A DNA stretch of 64,000 nt from Pannonibacter carbonis (GTDB lineage: Bacteria > Pseudomonadota > Alphaproteobacteria > Rhizobiales > Stappiaceae). The position numbers and the translations under genes were made by a program. The notes under the pieces are model-generated. The model had not been told where the DNA came from. It ran no database searches and was given only the letters and a program-made list of their open reading frames with translations. This document shows, piece after piece, positions 1 to 7,801 of the stretch (positions within the stretch are counted from its first letter, which is position 1; every line of letters starts with the position of its first letter). The stretch spans positions 42,140 through 106,139 of the forward strand of contig NZ_PUDR01000014.1 in the NCBI RefSeq assembly GCF_003012935.1. Reading direction: 5' to 3'.

Positions 1-1
1 C

Positions 2-703
2 GATGACGACCCACTCTTCCGCGAGTTCGCCCATATCGACGCCATCATCAATCGCTCGCAGCGAATTCTGGACGGAATAGCCGACGGCTCAATGCCGGGG
101 CCGCTTGAACGACCGTCATTGTCCGTCGGCGATCTCGTCATCCGGGATCCGGACTGGGACGAGCGCGAGCGGATGGCGCAATGGCGGGCTGTGCTGAAGG
201 AGACCGAAAGTCTGCCGCCCACGCTCTCCGCGGCGCTCCTGTTCGATGCGTGGGAGACCATTGAGCCTCTACAACGGCAGCATCCGCTCGGCGGTCAGCT
301 CGTCGCGGCCCACTTGCGCGCGCGTGGAAAGGTTGCGTCGCACCTGCCTGGGTTTCATGTCGGGCTAAAGGCTATTCCGCGGGAGCGCCGACGCGCGCAC
401 GGGAGGACGACGCGGCTGTTTGCTTTCCTCGACGCGCTGTCGGCCGCGGCTGAGGCCGGTATGAAAGAGATCGTCCGACTCGGTCAGGCGCGAGAGCAGA
501 TGGAACGGAAGGTGAGAGGGCGGCGGTCCTCAAGTAGCTTGCCGGCTGTGATCGATCTGATTCTCGCGAGACCGATTGTCTCGGCGGCGACAGTCGCGCA
601 GGCGGCGGACGTCACGCCCCGCGGCGCCCTGAACCTACTCGCGGAGCTCGGCGTCAGAGAATGCACCGGGCGGGGCCGTTATCGTGCTTGGGGTTTGCCC
701 TAA
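2..703 (+). CDS. RHE_PE00001/DUF1612-type protein with C-terminal winged helix (5' truncated by window edge)
   Basis: The reading frame is open from base 2 with no stop, so the ATG at 92 is probably internal and the true start lies outside the window. The middle of the protein is rich in Arg and Glu. The last 60 or so residues (after the serine run RRSSSS) look like a helix-turn-helix: a segment reading PIVSAATVAQAADVTPRGAL followed by a wing ending in RYRAWG. This architecture matches a family common on rhizobial plasmids (RHE_PE00001, DUF1612 plus HTH), whose function is unknown to me. It converges with the CBASS effector gene, with 14 bases between the stops. A DNA-binding role is inferred from the C-terminal fold only. 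Confidence 0.7.
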   Translation, partial: DDDPLFREFAHIDAIINRSQRILDGIADGSMPGPLERPSLSVGDLVIRDPDWDERERMAQWRAVLKETESLPPTLSAALLFDAWETIEPLQRQHPLGGQLVAAHLRARGKVASHLPGFHVGLKAIPRERRRAHGRTTRLFAFLDALSAAAEAGMKEIVRLGQAREQMERKVRGRRSSSSLPAVIDLILARPIVSAATVAQAADVTPRGALNLLAELGVRECTGRGRYRAWGLP

Positions 704-717
704 CGACCCATCGCCCG

Positions 718-2265
718 TCATGCGTCTATGGGTTCTTGGGAGAACGTCCTATGTAGAGGTAGCGTGAGGGCGGCAGTATACGATCGCCCGCGTTGGCCGT
801 CGAAATCAAACTCGTAGAGGCAGATCCTGCCCAGGGCTGTCTGGCGCTGCCCGAAGAAAAAGGTGAAGGCGTTTGGCGCGGCCACGAAGAGATGTGTCAA
901 TCCGGCGCCGCCGGCCTTTGCGTCCCGTATCGCTCCGCTGGCCGCGTCCGCGAGTTCGAATGCATGCCGTCCGCATATCACCGATTGCGCGCCCGGTCCT
1001 GTGTCGGGCTTGAGAACGAGGAGACGGCCTGCCGTGGAGAGCGTGGTTTCGCAATAGCGCTGGACGTCGGCCGTGACGTCATGCGTGAGCCCGATGGCTA
1101 CGGCGAGGTCTGACCCGTCCGGTCGCAATTCTATGAGCTCGGCCTTGAGGGTGGGCCATGTGGAATCCGAGGTCGCGTCGTCGGCCGACCAGATACGGCG
1201 ACCAGTCCCTCGCTGCTCCAGCTCGACCTGGCGCCCCGACTTGATATTGATCACCGATCCTGCCGCGAAGGCCAGCGTAACGTGGGCATCGAGTGCAAGT
1301 CGGAGGCGCGGCTCATTCTTGGCTGCCGTGAGAAGGAAAGCTCTCAGTTCTGGATAGAGTTTTGCTTCCCAATCCGCATCACTGCGGATGTAACGCTCGT
1401 CAAAGGACGGGATCAGGTCGAGGACGAGGTGACAGCGTTCCTCCAGTTTATCGAAGGCATGCTCAAAGGACTTTACGCCGTAGACTTTGGGCCCGCCCTC
1501 AGCCGATCCCAGAATATCTTCCCGAGCGCAGACCGCGCGGAAGCTCGCCCGGTCAAATTCCAGTCGTCCCTGCGCCATCCATTGGAAAACGATATCGTCA
1601 TATGGAAACGCGCTTCGGTTCGCGGGGATGCGTTTCAGGCCTACCAATCCGAAGAGGATGTCGAGCTGATCGCGCAGGCCATCCAGGGTGTCGGTCGCCT
1701 CGCCGAACGCCAGCGTCCGCGCCAGAATGCGCAGCTCCGCCTCGTCGATGCCGAGGTGCTCTCGCCACGCCTTGCGCACGGAGCCAGCCTTGCTGTTGTC
1801 GGTCACCGAACCATAGAGGCGATCGAGACGCATGGCGCCTGAACGCATCCCCACCATCTGACGCAAGGGATCGGCCCGGTCGAGGCGCCAGTTGGTCACC
1901 AGCTTGAACCGTACACCGCTTCCGGCTGGAGCATAGCTGAGCTGCGCCTCCCGGGCCCGCTGTAGCAAGGAGCGAGCATTTGCGTTGATGAACTCGGGAT
2001 CGACGAGGTGGGAATAGCCATAATTGTCGGGCGTCACATGCCACTTGCACTGCATGTGCTCTCGCAGCAAGGGTTCGCCATACTGATCCGAGGCGCAGCG
2101 CACCGGATCATATTCGACCCAGATGTCGTCGAAGCTTTTCGGCCCGCTCTCGAATCCCACCTTTGTGACGGGACTTACCGGATCCAACAAGCGCGCGGCA
2201 TGCCACCAGAAGAGCCGGGCCTGGAAGGTGTCGCCATCGCGACGAACGGTCACCGCCTGCGTCAT
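718..2265 (-). CDS. cap4: CBASS effector Cap4: PD-(D/E)XK-type nuclease fused to SAVED domain
   Basis: The 515-residue protein has an N-terminal nuclease-like region and a C-terminal SAVED sensor. The N-terminus shows D46/D47, E51 and a Q72-C-K74 strand, the arrangement expected of a Cap4 (DUF4297-like) double-strand DNA endonuclease. Near residues 450-490 there is a typical SAVED pattern: HLFVAAPNAFTFFFGQ, then a YEFD strand. In characterised Cap4 proteins SAVED binds a cyclic oligonucleotide and switches on indiscriminate DNA cleavage, killing the infected cell. It is the last gene of the cdn-cap7-cap6-cap4 operon, starting 9 bases after the cap6 stop. The ligand cannot be predicted from sequence by eye. 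Confidence 0.9.
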   Translation of the reverse strand: MTQAVTVRRDGDTFQARLFWWHAARLLDPVSPVTKVGFESGPKSFDDIWVEYDPVRCASDQYGEPLLREHMQCKWHVTPDNYGYSHLVDPEFINANARSLLQRAREAQLSYAPAGSGVRFKLVTNWRLDRADPLRQMVGMRSGAMRLDRLYGSVTDNSKAGSVRKAWREHLGIDEAELRILARTLAFGEATDTLDGLRDQLDILFGLVGLKRIPANRSAFPYDDIVFQWMAQGRLEFDRASFRAVCAREDILGSAEGGPKVYGVKSFEHAFDKLEERCHLVLDLIPSFDERYIRSDADWEAKLYPELRAFLLTAAKNEPRLRLALDAHVTLAFAAGSVINIKSGRQVELEQRGTGRRIWSADDATSDSTWPTLKAELIELRPDGSDLAVAIGLTHDVTADVQRYCETTLSTAGRLLVLKPDTGPGAQSVICGRHAFELADAASGAIRDAKAGGAGLTHLFVAAPNAFTFFFGQRQTALGRICLYEFDFDGQRGRSYTAALTLPLHRTFSQEPIDA

Positions 2266-2274
2266 GCGTTCACC

Positions 2275-3222
2275 TCAGATCGCAGTCTCGCCGTCCCGGA
2301 AGGGAGGCGTCGGAACCATCGCGCGAGCGATCTCCACCGCGCGGGCGCCATCGATTGGTTTCGACGGATAGGCGTCGAGCACGATAGCCGGGAGCAGTCT
2401 CTGGGTGAGGTCAGAAAAGGTGAAGCCATACTCGCGGCCGCCGCGTTGTGGCCCGGTCGCGGTGACCAGGGCGTCAATCTGCTGGCGGGCGAGACCAATC
2501 GGTTGCAGCCGGGCGGTGAGGACGAAGCGACGCTGCTCGTCGCCGGGACGTTCGAAACTCAGAATGTCGGCCGCCCTGCGGCGCACTGCGGGGTCGAGCG
2601 CGCTGATCCGGTTCGTGCACATCAAAACCGCCGCGGGAAGTTTCGCATTGGCGATACGGTCGATTCCCCGGATGAAAGCGTTCACGCCCGCCTTGTCTTC
2701 ATGATGCATCTGGGCTGCCTCACGCGATTGGGCGAGGGCGTCTGCTTCATCGACGAGCAGGATGACGGCGCCGCGGGCCTTGCCCGACGGGGACTTGAGC
2801 TTGGTCGCCTCCGCCACGGTGTAGTCGAAGGCGGCGGAGATCAGCTGCGTCATCTCGCCGACGCGCCCTTGTCCCCGCGTCGAGAGGCTGAGGGGCAGGA
2901 GCGTGATGTCGATCTTCTCCTGCCGGGCCACCGCGTCGCCAATCGTCTCGGCGAGCTCTGTCTTGCCCGAGCCGACGTCGCCGGCGAGAACCACAAGCGG
3001 GGGGCGCCGCAACACAGTGTCGAGAAGCGAATCGGCATCGGGATGATGCTGGCGCGCCCAGGCCATAAGACCCGTCGGGTTGACGAGCAGACCGAGAATC
3101 TTTGCCAGCCGATTTTTTTGATCGTCGAGGCCAACCAGCCGCGCGAGCCTAGCCTGCGGATCGAAGTCGGGATATGTGATGCGCCGTTCGAAGAGTTCGT
3201 CCAGTGTCGGCTTCGTGCTCAT
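2275..3222 (-). CDS. cap6: CBASS Cap6, TRIP13/Pch2-like AAA+ ATPase
   Basis: A 315-residue AAA+ ATPase with Walker A GDVGSGKT (81-88), Walker B ending D158-E159, and a sensor-1 Asn in the strand LMCTNR. The frame stays open upstream to 3384, but the start is placed at 3222 (MSTKPTLDEL). There the ATG overlaps the cap7 stop by one base (TGATG on the minus strand), and the longer form begins with residues unlike any AAA+ N-terminus. In type III CBASS this protein remodels the HORMA protein from its closed, activating state to the open state and so damps or resets signalling. Its place directly after the HORMA gene supports that role. Confidence 0.9.
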   Translation of the reverse strand: MSTKPTLDELFERRITYPDFDPQARLARLVGLDDQKNRLAKILGLLVNPTGLMAWARQHHPDADSLLDTVLRRPPLVVLAGDVGSGKTELAETIGDAVARQEKIDITLLPLSLSTRGQGRVGEMTQLISAAFDYTVAEATKLKSPSGKARGAVILLVDEADALAQSREAAQMHHEDKAGVNAFIRGIDRIANAKLPAAVLMCTNRISALDPAVRRRAADILSFERPGDEQRRFVLTARLQPIGLARQQIDALVTATGPQRGGREYGFTFSDLTQRLLPAIVLDAYPSKPIDGARAVEIARAMVPTPPFRDGETAI

Positions 3223-3737
3223 CAGAAACTCCTCACAGTCGCGCGGTCGAGGGCCTTGCCGCCGGACGAATAGGTCCGGTCGCTGGCGAGATAGCCGGTG
3301 ATGCCGGGTTCGGCCGCTCCGCCTCGGGAAATCGGGAGCGTCTTCTCGAAGGCGTCGCGCTCCGCCTGGGTCAACTGACTCCACGCGGCACTGTGGGTCA
3401 GGTAGCTTTTGAAGACCGCGCCGCTGACATTGGCGTTGTGGCGCACACGGCCGGGATCGTCGTCATTGGCGGATGACCCGGCGAGATCCTTTGCCGTATA
3501 GCGCAGTGTGGGCTCGATCCAGTTTCCGTCTTTTTGGAAGCCATAGGTGACGGTGCCCAGATAACCGGCCCGGATCAGTTCGGTCACTTCCGCCTCGAAC
3601 TGTGCAATGCGCTCGTCGGACGGGCTGCCGTAGAAACGCTGCATGCGCTTGAGATCCGCCGCGACCTTGGCGGCCATGTGCCGCGCATGGGTGACCGTGA
3701 AGGTCGCGGTTTCCGTGTAGCTGTAGCTTGTGGACAT
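3222..3737 (-). CDS. cap7: CBASS Cap7, bacterial HORMA-domain protein
   Basis: 171 residues, with the features of the small bacterial HORMA family linked to CBASS: an N-terminus rich in Ser and Thr leading to an ARHMAAKVAADL helix, a conserved GYLGTVTYGF strand, an LRYT strand, and a C-terminal safety-belt region containing DRTYSSGGKALDR. In characterised systems the HORMA protein binds a peptide signal, closes, and activates the CD-NTase. Only one HORMA gene is present, as in the E. coli MS115-1 type; some type III operons carry two. It starts 7 bases after the CD-NTase stop and overlaps cap6 by one base. Confidence 0.85.
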   Translation of the reverse strand: MSTSYSYTETATFTVTHARHMAAKVAADLKRMQRFYGSPSDERIAQFEAEVTELIRAGYLGTVTYGFQKDGNWIEPTLRYTAKDLAGSSANDDDPGRVRHNANVSGAVFKSYLTHSAAWSQLTQAERDAFEKTLPISRGGAAEPGITGYLASDRTYSSGGKALDRATVRSF

Positions 3738-3744
3738 GGCGACC

Positions 3745-4710
3745 TCATACCTGGAAGGAAGAGCCGAAGACCTTCTGCCAGTAGGCGACGGTCAATTGCT
3801 TGTTGGGAGCGGCGAGCGCTGCGTCGATGGCATCTCCAGCATCGAGAGCCGCCTCGACGATCGCATCTGCATTCGCGGCCGTGTAGAGCCGCGCGACGTT
3901 GTTGACGGCATTCACGGGGTCGATGATTTGTACCGGATCGGAAAACGTTCCAACCGAGGACCTGGGATAGTAGTCGTCGAAGATAATCTTCTCCCTGAAG
4001 TCGGTGCGGGCGATGTAGGTGAAGAAGTGCTGCAGCGCCTCCGGATAGTCAGAGAAGTCCAACCCGTCGTCGCACAGCTTGGCGAGGATCATCTCGATCA
4101 TGAACGACTTGAAGCGGAATCCGTCTCGCTCCTGCTTCGTGCGCCTTGACCAGAATTTTGCGAGACGCACCACCTGCGCGAAGTGCTTCTCCTGGGCGCG
4201 CCTGCGCTTGCCCGCGAACTCCAGATGCAAGGGAATGCTTGTCTTCAGGAAGGAGCCGTCATCCTGGCTGACGAGATTTCCATACCATTGTGCGTCGCCC
4301 TCATAGAGGATCGGCACCACATCGACGTCTAGCCCGCTCCCACGGAAGGAGACCGTGACCGAATAGGTCTGGGGTTGGACCTGATCGGGGCTGAAGTTCG
4401 GAAATGCCTTGCGCAGCCTTTCCGCCAGATAATCGAGCAGCGCTTTGACATCCTTCGGGGCCGCCGCGCCACTGATGTAACAGGCGACATCGATATCGTT
4501 GAGCGAGCGAAGCGCCGTGCCCTTCGCGAGGCTGCCCGACAGCATCATTTTCCTGAGCGTGAAGTCAGGGTGCTCGGCGAGATAGCCCTCCAGCTTTTCG
4601 CGAAGCCGCCGGGCCTGGGCCCGATATTCATCCGCCTTGTCCTTCGGCAGGTTGACCTTGTCCTGCGCGAAGGCGGCGATCTCATTATGACCGACGTGCT
4701 GTCGCCCCAT
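3745..4710 (-). CDS. CBASS CD-NTase (cGAS/DncV-like nucleotidyltransferase)
   Basis: 321 residues with the polymerase-beta-like nucleotidyltransferase signature: G59-S60 in LSGSLAKGTALRSL, the metal-binding pair D72-x-D74 in NDIDV, and a third acidic position in LDVDVVP (D128 or D130). CD-NTases make cyclic di- or trinucleotide alarmones that switch on the effector, here Cap4. It is the first gene of the operon. Its partners (one HORMA, one TRIP13) define type III CBASS, in which the enzyme is usually of clade C or D; I cannot assign the clade by eye. Upstream is an AT-rich control region shared with the divergent ribbon-helix-helix operon. Confidence 0.92.
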   Translation of the reverse strand: MGRQHVGHNEIAAFAQDKVNLPKDKADEYRAQARRLREKLEGYLAEHPDFTLRKMMLSGSLAKGTALRSLNDIDVACYISGAAAPKDVKALLDYLAERLRKAFPNFSPDQVQPQTYSVTVSFRGSGLDVDVVPILYEGDAQWYGNLVSQDDGSFLKTSIPLHLEFAGKRRRAQEKHFAQVVRLAKFWSRRTKQERDGFRFKSFMIEMILAKLCDDGLDFSDYPEALQHFFTYIARTDFREKIIFDDYYPRSSVGTFSDPVQIIDPVNAVNNVARLYTAANADAIVEAALDAGDAIDAALAAPNKQLTVAYWQKVFGSSFQV

Positions 4711-4761
4711 ATCCCGCTCCTGTTCCCGGGCACTCTGGCCCAGCCTCTGACATGGATATAG

Positions 4762-4800
4762 TAGCTAAAAAATAGCTATTCAAGATGTGTATGCTAGCTA
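4762..4800. promoter_or_regulatory. Triple TAGCTA palindrome array in the CBASS divergent control region
   Basis: The six-base palindrome TAGCTA occurs at 4762-4767, 4773-4778 and 4795-4800. Start-to-start distances are 11 and 22 bases, that is one and two helical turns, so the copies fall on the same DNA face. The stretch is AT-rich compared with its surroundings and lies just upstream of the CD-NTase start. Repeated short palindromes at helical spacing are typical of cooperative ribbon-helix-helix or XRE operators. Both kinds of protein are encoded by the divergent operon. Which protein binds is not known. Confidence 0.6.
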
Positions 4801-4807
4801 TTTCACG

Positions 4808-4844
4808 TTGACAAAATCCTCTTGATTCTCTATATGCTGCATAT
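4808..4844 (+). promoter_or_regulatory. Promoter of the RHH-GNAT-XRE-ImmA operon with palindromic operator over the -10
   Basis: TTGACA (4808-4813) and TATATG (4831-4836) are separated by 17 bases, a good sigma-70 type promoter. The -10 is embedded in a perfect palindrome, ATATGC-T-GCATAT (4832-4844). A repressor bound there would block RNA polymerase, which suits autoregulation by the first gene product. The ribosome binding site GGAGG follows at 4851-4855. Confidence 0.7.
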
Positions 4845-4860
4845 AACGACGGAGGATGAG

Positions 4861-5073
4861 ATGACGGCGAAGCGAACCATGACGCTGAACCTCACCGACG
4901 CCGAGATGCGTGTTCTGGACGATCTTTCGGCCCGGAAGGACATCACCAAAACCGCTGTGCTCCGGCAGGCCTTGCGCCTTTACCAGACGATCGATGCTCG
5001 GGTCGAAAGGGGTGAAAAGCTCCTGTTTGAGAATGACACGACCAAGGAAAAGGCGGAGCTGATGCTTCTATGA
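4861..5073 (+). CDS. Ribbon-helix-helix regulator / antitoxin-like protein
   Basis: 70 residues. The N-terminal strand RTMTLNLTDAEM, followed by two helices with LDDLSARKDITKTAVLRQAL, is the usual ribbon-helix-helix layout (CopG/Arc type); the C-terminal tail is charged. The frame extends to an ATG at 4822, but that codon lies upstream of the -10 hexamer. The start at 4861 has GGAGG five bases upstream. The stop overlaps the next start (ATGA at 5070). It is probably an autorepressor, and with the GNAT gene behind it the pair resembles an RHH-GNAT toxin-antitoxin module, though the partner is larger than typical TacT toxins. Confidence 0.75.
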   Translation: MTAKRTMTLNLTDAEMRVLDDLSARKDITKTAVLRQALRLYQTIDARVERGEKLLFENDTTKEKAELMLL

Positions 5074-5699
5074 CGGTCGAGGTCTCGAAGGTCTATCTTC
5101 TCGACGTCGCAACGGGTGAGGGCGTCGAGGCCGAGTTGCGCGATGCGATCGAGCAGGCGCAGATCGATGATTGGGCGAAACACTGGATTCCGGTGGTACT
5201 CGCAGCGATCCAGGATTTGGTCGCACGCCAGGTGCCGCGCGCAGACTGGCCTCAGAGCCTGCATTGGAACTGGCCAAAGAAGATCACACGCGTGCAGGGC
5301 ATGCTGGCCTTCCCCGGGTTCAGCGTTGTCGCACAGGGGGTCACCCAGGGACTGGCGCAGCTCGATTTGACGAGAGGCTGCCAAGAACCTGGCCAGAAAG
5401 GTAAGCCTCTCGTCTACGTCGAGTATCTCGAGGTGGCGCCCTGGAATCGCTCCGAGCTTGGGGCGACCCCTCGGCTTCGTGGTGTCGGTACCGTGCTGCT
5501 CACGGCGGCCATCGCGCTGAGCTACGAAGAGGGATTCAAGGGGCGGATCGGCCTGCATTCCCTGCCGCAAGCCGACGCTTTCTACCGCAGGATCGGCATG
5601 ACCGACCTTGGGCCGGATCCCGCCTGCCAGAATTTGCGATATTTCGAGATGACCGTCGAGCAGGCTCGCGCGTTCTTCGAAAAGGAGGAAGGACGATGA
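5070..5699 (+). CDS. GNAT-family N-acetyltransferase
   Basis: 209 residues. Acetyl-CoA binding motif A is visible as R135-x-x-G138-x-G140 in RLRGVGTVLL, and the later segment AFYRRIGM (170-177) matches the usual motif B end of GNAT enzymes. The first 110 residues have Trp-rich stretches (DDWAKHW, LHWNWPKK) that I do not recognise. It overlaps both neighbours by ATGA junctions, so it is translated with an RHH protein and an XRE regulator. It could be a toxin, an enzyme that modifies a regulator, or an accessory immunity factor. No substrate can be read from the sequence. Confidence 0.75.
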   Translation: MTVEVSKVYLLDVATGEGVEAELRDAIEQAQIDDWAKHWIPVVLAAIQDLVARQVPRADWPQSLHWNWPKKITRVQGMLAFPGFSVVAQGVTQGLAQLDLTRGCQEPGQKGKPLVYVEYLEVAPWNRSELGATPRLRGVGTVLLTAAIALSYEEGFKGRIGLHSLPQADAFYRRIGMTDLGPDPACQNLRYFEMTVEQARAFFEKEEGR

Positions 5700-6196
5700 A
5701 ATTTGAACGGAGCAAAGAGTGGTGGATGGCTCGGGCACGTCGTGAAGGCGACGCCGTCATCGGCGCCGGCTTGCTCGCGTTCGATCCGATACCCGAGGAG
5801 CGTCCAGCCAGCGCTCCCACGGCGGTCGTCGAAGAGACCCGTATTGCGTTTGGCCGTTTCGTGAATCTGATGCGCCGTCGTCGTGGGTTCTCGATGGAGC
5901 GGCTGGCTCAGGTCGCGGACCTCGATGCAAGCGAGCTTCTGGTGATCGAGGACGATCTTCATTACGTGCCGGAGCCGCGCACGGTGTTCAAGCTGGCGGA
6001 AACCTTCGAGGTTTCTCAGCAACGACTTATGCAGCTTGCAGGATTGGCTGCGGCAAACGATGCTGGCTTCCGTCAGGAAGCGGTGCGTTTTGCCGCGCGC
6101 TCTGAGGCCGTGCATAAGCTGACCCCTGAGGAAAGCTCGGCTCTGGAGGCGTTCGTCGCTGTGCTGAGTGAGCAGGAGCCCAAGCGAGTGAAGTGA
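5696..6196 (+). CDS. XRE-family helix-turn-helix regulator
   Basis: 166 residues. The N-terminus WWMARARREGDAVIGAG is a short conserved-looking leader. An HTH domain spans about 50-110 (FGRFVNLMRRRRGFSMERLA, then ADLDASELLVIED). The C-terminal 40 residues are acidic and helical. It overlaps the GNAT stop (ATGA) and the metallopeptidase start. XRE proteins paired with ImmA/IrrE peptidases are typically repressors cleaved by that peptidase after a damage or stress signal. Here the likely targets are the two operator clusters between this operon and CBASS. The CBASS-associated repressor CapH plays such a role elsewhere but is smaller. Confidence 0.8.
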   Translation: MKFERSKEWWMARARREGDAVIGAGLLAFDPIPEERPASAPTAVVEETRIAFGRFVNLMRRRRGFSMERLAQVADLDASELLVIEDDLHYVPEPRTVFKLAETFEVSQQRLMQLAGLAAANDAGFRQEAVRFAARSEAVHKLTPEESSALEAFVAVLSEQEPKRVK

Positions 6197-7128
6197 AGAA
6201 CGTCAGTCTCGGACATCGCACCGTCGCCGACATCAACGGACAGATTGCCAAGGTTCTGCGTGGCCTTGGCAATCCCGAGCCGCCCATAGACCTGCGCGTT
6301 GTTCGGGATCTCCTGAAACTTGATCGCGGCTACTACAGCACCACGGACGACAGTCTTTTGCGCGAAATGTTCTCCCGCATGAAGGTTGCTGGCCTGCAGG
6401 TCCTCAAGCGCCCGACAATCCTGCGGGAGGCCGTTCAAACACTGAGCCTGAAGGCGCTCTATCTTCCAGATCAGAAGCGTATTCTGCTCGACAAGGATCT
6501 CCCGCCGCTCAAGCACCGTTGGAATGAAGCTCACGAGATTGGTCACGACATCATTCCCTGGCACGCCGGAATGATGCTGGGCGATACTGAGCAGACCCTC
6601 ACGCCTTCCTGCCACGCCATCATGGAAGCCGAAGCGAATTTCGCGGCCGGGCAACTTCTTTTTCTATCTGACCGCTTCGCCGCCGAGGCGGGCTCCTCCG
6701 CGCCCAGCCTCGGGCTTGTCAAGAGCCTCAGCAAGAGCTTCGGCAATACCATGACTTCCACGCTCTGGCGGTTCGTCGAACAGGCGCATGGTGGCCGGCC
6801 TATCGTCGCTCTCGTAACGGGGCATCCGCATCCCACCCGCAGAAAGGCCGATTTCGATGCGGCTAATCCCTGTCGATACTGCGTTGAATCGCCCCCGTTT
6901 CGTGAGCGTTTCGGTGCTTTGCGCGAGGTTGATCTGTTCACTGCGATCGTCGGCTATTGTGGGTCCCAGCGCGGAGGGTCTCTCGGCCGTAGCGAGGTCC
7001 TGCTGCAAGACCTCAATGGGGATCGGCACAGCTTCGAATTCGAGACGTTCTTCAACAGCCACGAAGCCTTGACGCTAGGATCCTGGCTTCGTCCCTACAA
7101 TGCGCTGACGATCGTGCGGTCGTTTTAA
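6193..7128 (+). CDS. ImmA/IrrE-family zinc metallopeptidase, CapP-like
   Basis: 311 residues. The zinc motif is H114-E-I-G-H118, with a likely third ligand at E146 or E148 in MEAEANFAAGQL, the usual ImmA/IrrE arrangement. The C-terminal 140 residues form a separate domain with a Cys pair (CRYC). The start is GTG at 6193, overlapping the XRE stop. ImmA cleaves the phage-type repressor ImmR, IrrE cleaves DdrO, and CapP cleaves the CBASS repressor CapH after DNA damage. By analogy this enzyme should inactivate the preceding XRE protein. The link to CBASS rests on position and the shared control region. Confidence 0.8.
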   Translation: MKNVSLGHRTVADINGQIAKVLRGLGNPEPPIDLRVVRDLLKLDRGYYSTTDDSLLREMFSRMKVAGLQVLKRPTILREAVQTLSLKALYLPDQKRILLDKDLPPLKHRWNEAHEIGHDIIPWHAGMMLGDTEQTLTPSCHAIMEAEANFAAGQLLFLSDRFAAEAGSSAPSLGLVKSLSKSFGNTMTSTLWRFVEQAHGGRPIVALVTGHPHPTRRKADFDAANPCRYCVESPPFRERFGALREVDLFTAIVGYCGSQRGGSLGRSEVLLQDLNGDRHSFEFETFFNSHEALTLGSWLRPYNALTIVRSF

Positions 7129-7140
7129 ACGATCGTCAGC
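7104..7140 (+). terminator. Inverted repeat at the end of the metallopeptidase operon
   Basis: A perfect 11-base inverted repeat, GCTGACGATCG (7104-7114) and CGATCGTCAGC (7130-7140), encloses the stop codon. The loop is 15 bases and there is only a weak T-rich run afterwards, so terminator function is probable rather than certain. Confidence 0.5.
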
Positions 7141-7220
7141 TTCGGATCGATTTCGGTCAGTCGGGTTCAGACAACCTAAATGTGGCCTGTGGTAGGTTCT
7201 TCGCCCAGGAGAGCCGGTCA

Positions 7221-7700
7221 TTGACACGCAAATATTCCAATCTTCAGATTGCTCTGCATTGGGCGGTTGTCCTGTTGATCGTCGCGCAATGGTGGACGGC
7301 GGATGCGATCCCGCGCACCCACAATCCCTTCCTCCGGCCGACAATGGCGGATTTGCTGCAACACAAGTTCCATAACTACAGCGGAATGACGATCGGTGTG
7401 TTGATCGCGTTGCGGGTTGCTTTGCGATTTCTTCGCAAACCCGGCAGACTTCAAATCACCAAGGGTTGGCGCGAACGCGCCGCTGAATGCGTTCATTGGG
7501 GGCTGTATGCCACGCTCGCGGCACAAGCGTTCACTGGTTTCGTCGCTTCCTACATGTGGGCGCCTGCCGCCGGGATACACAAGGCGATCTGGCTGGTGAC
7601 CATGACGTTGATCTCGATCCACGTCTCGGCAGCTATTTGGCATATCGCCCGGCGCGACGCCGTCCTCGCCCGCATGCTGCCATGCAAGCGGGCGCCGTAA
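7221..7700 (+). CDS. Cytochrome b561-type di-heme membrane protein
   Basis: About 159 residues with four membrane segments and the His positions expected for two b-type hemes: LHW near the N-terminus, HKFHNY before helix 2, ECVHW at helix 3, and IHVSAAIWH in helix 4. This fits the CybB/YceJ cytochrome b561 group, which passes electrons across the inner membrane. The frame opens with ATG at 7182, but TTG at 7221 has AGGAGA about seven bases upstream and gives the standard N-terminus (LTRKYSNLQIALHW), so it is preferred. It stands alone between the defence and metal blocks. Confidence 0.8.
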   Translation: MTRKYSNLQIALHWAVVLLIVAQWWTADAIPRTHNPFLRPTMADLLQHKFHNYSGMTIGVLIALRVALRFLRKPGRLQITKGWRERAAECVHWGLYATLAAQAFTGFVASYMWAPAAGIHKAIWLVTMTLISIHVSAAIWHIARRDAVLARMLPCKRAP

Positions 7701-7762
7701 CCGCCGGGCTGAGGCCTACTCTTCCAAAGGAATTCGTCAAGAAACGGCGACGGGAGAAGCTG

Positions 7763-7790
7763 TATATTGCTTTATCCCCTCCAGGGGGAT
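7763..7790 (+). promoter_or_regulatory. Promoter -10 and G-tract operator for the DUF156 repressor
   Basis: A -10-like TATATT (7763-7768) is followed by ATCCCC (7774-7779) and GGGGAT (7785-7790), an inverted repeat around a 5-base centre. Inverted C/G tracts flanked by AT are the usual binding sites of CsoR/RcnR-family (DUF156) repressors. The gene for such a repressor begins at 7802, so autoregulation is likely. Confidence 0.65.
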
Positions 7791-7801
7791 AGCATTTTAG
7801 C

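Noticed and set aside
2008..3273. A 421-codon plus-strand frame opposite cap4 and cap6.
   Set aside because: It is antisense to genes with intact catalytic motifs and has no recognisable domain of its own.
6193..7128. XRE/ImmA pair as a prophage or ICE repressor-peptidase switch.
   Set aside because: No phage or integrase genes are nearby. The pair is fused into an operon with RHH and GNAT genes and faces CBASS, though this possibility cannot be fully excluded.
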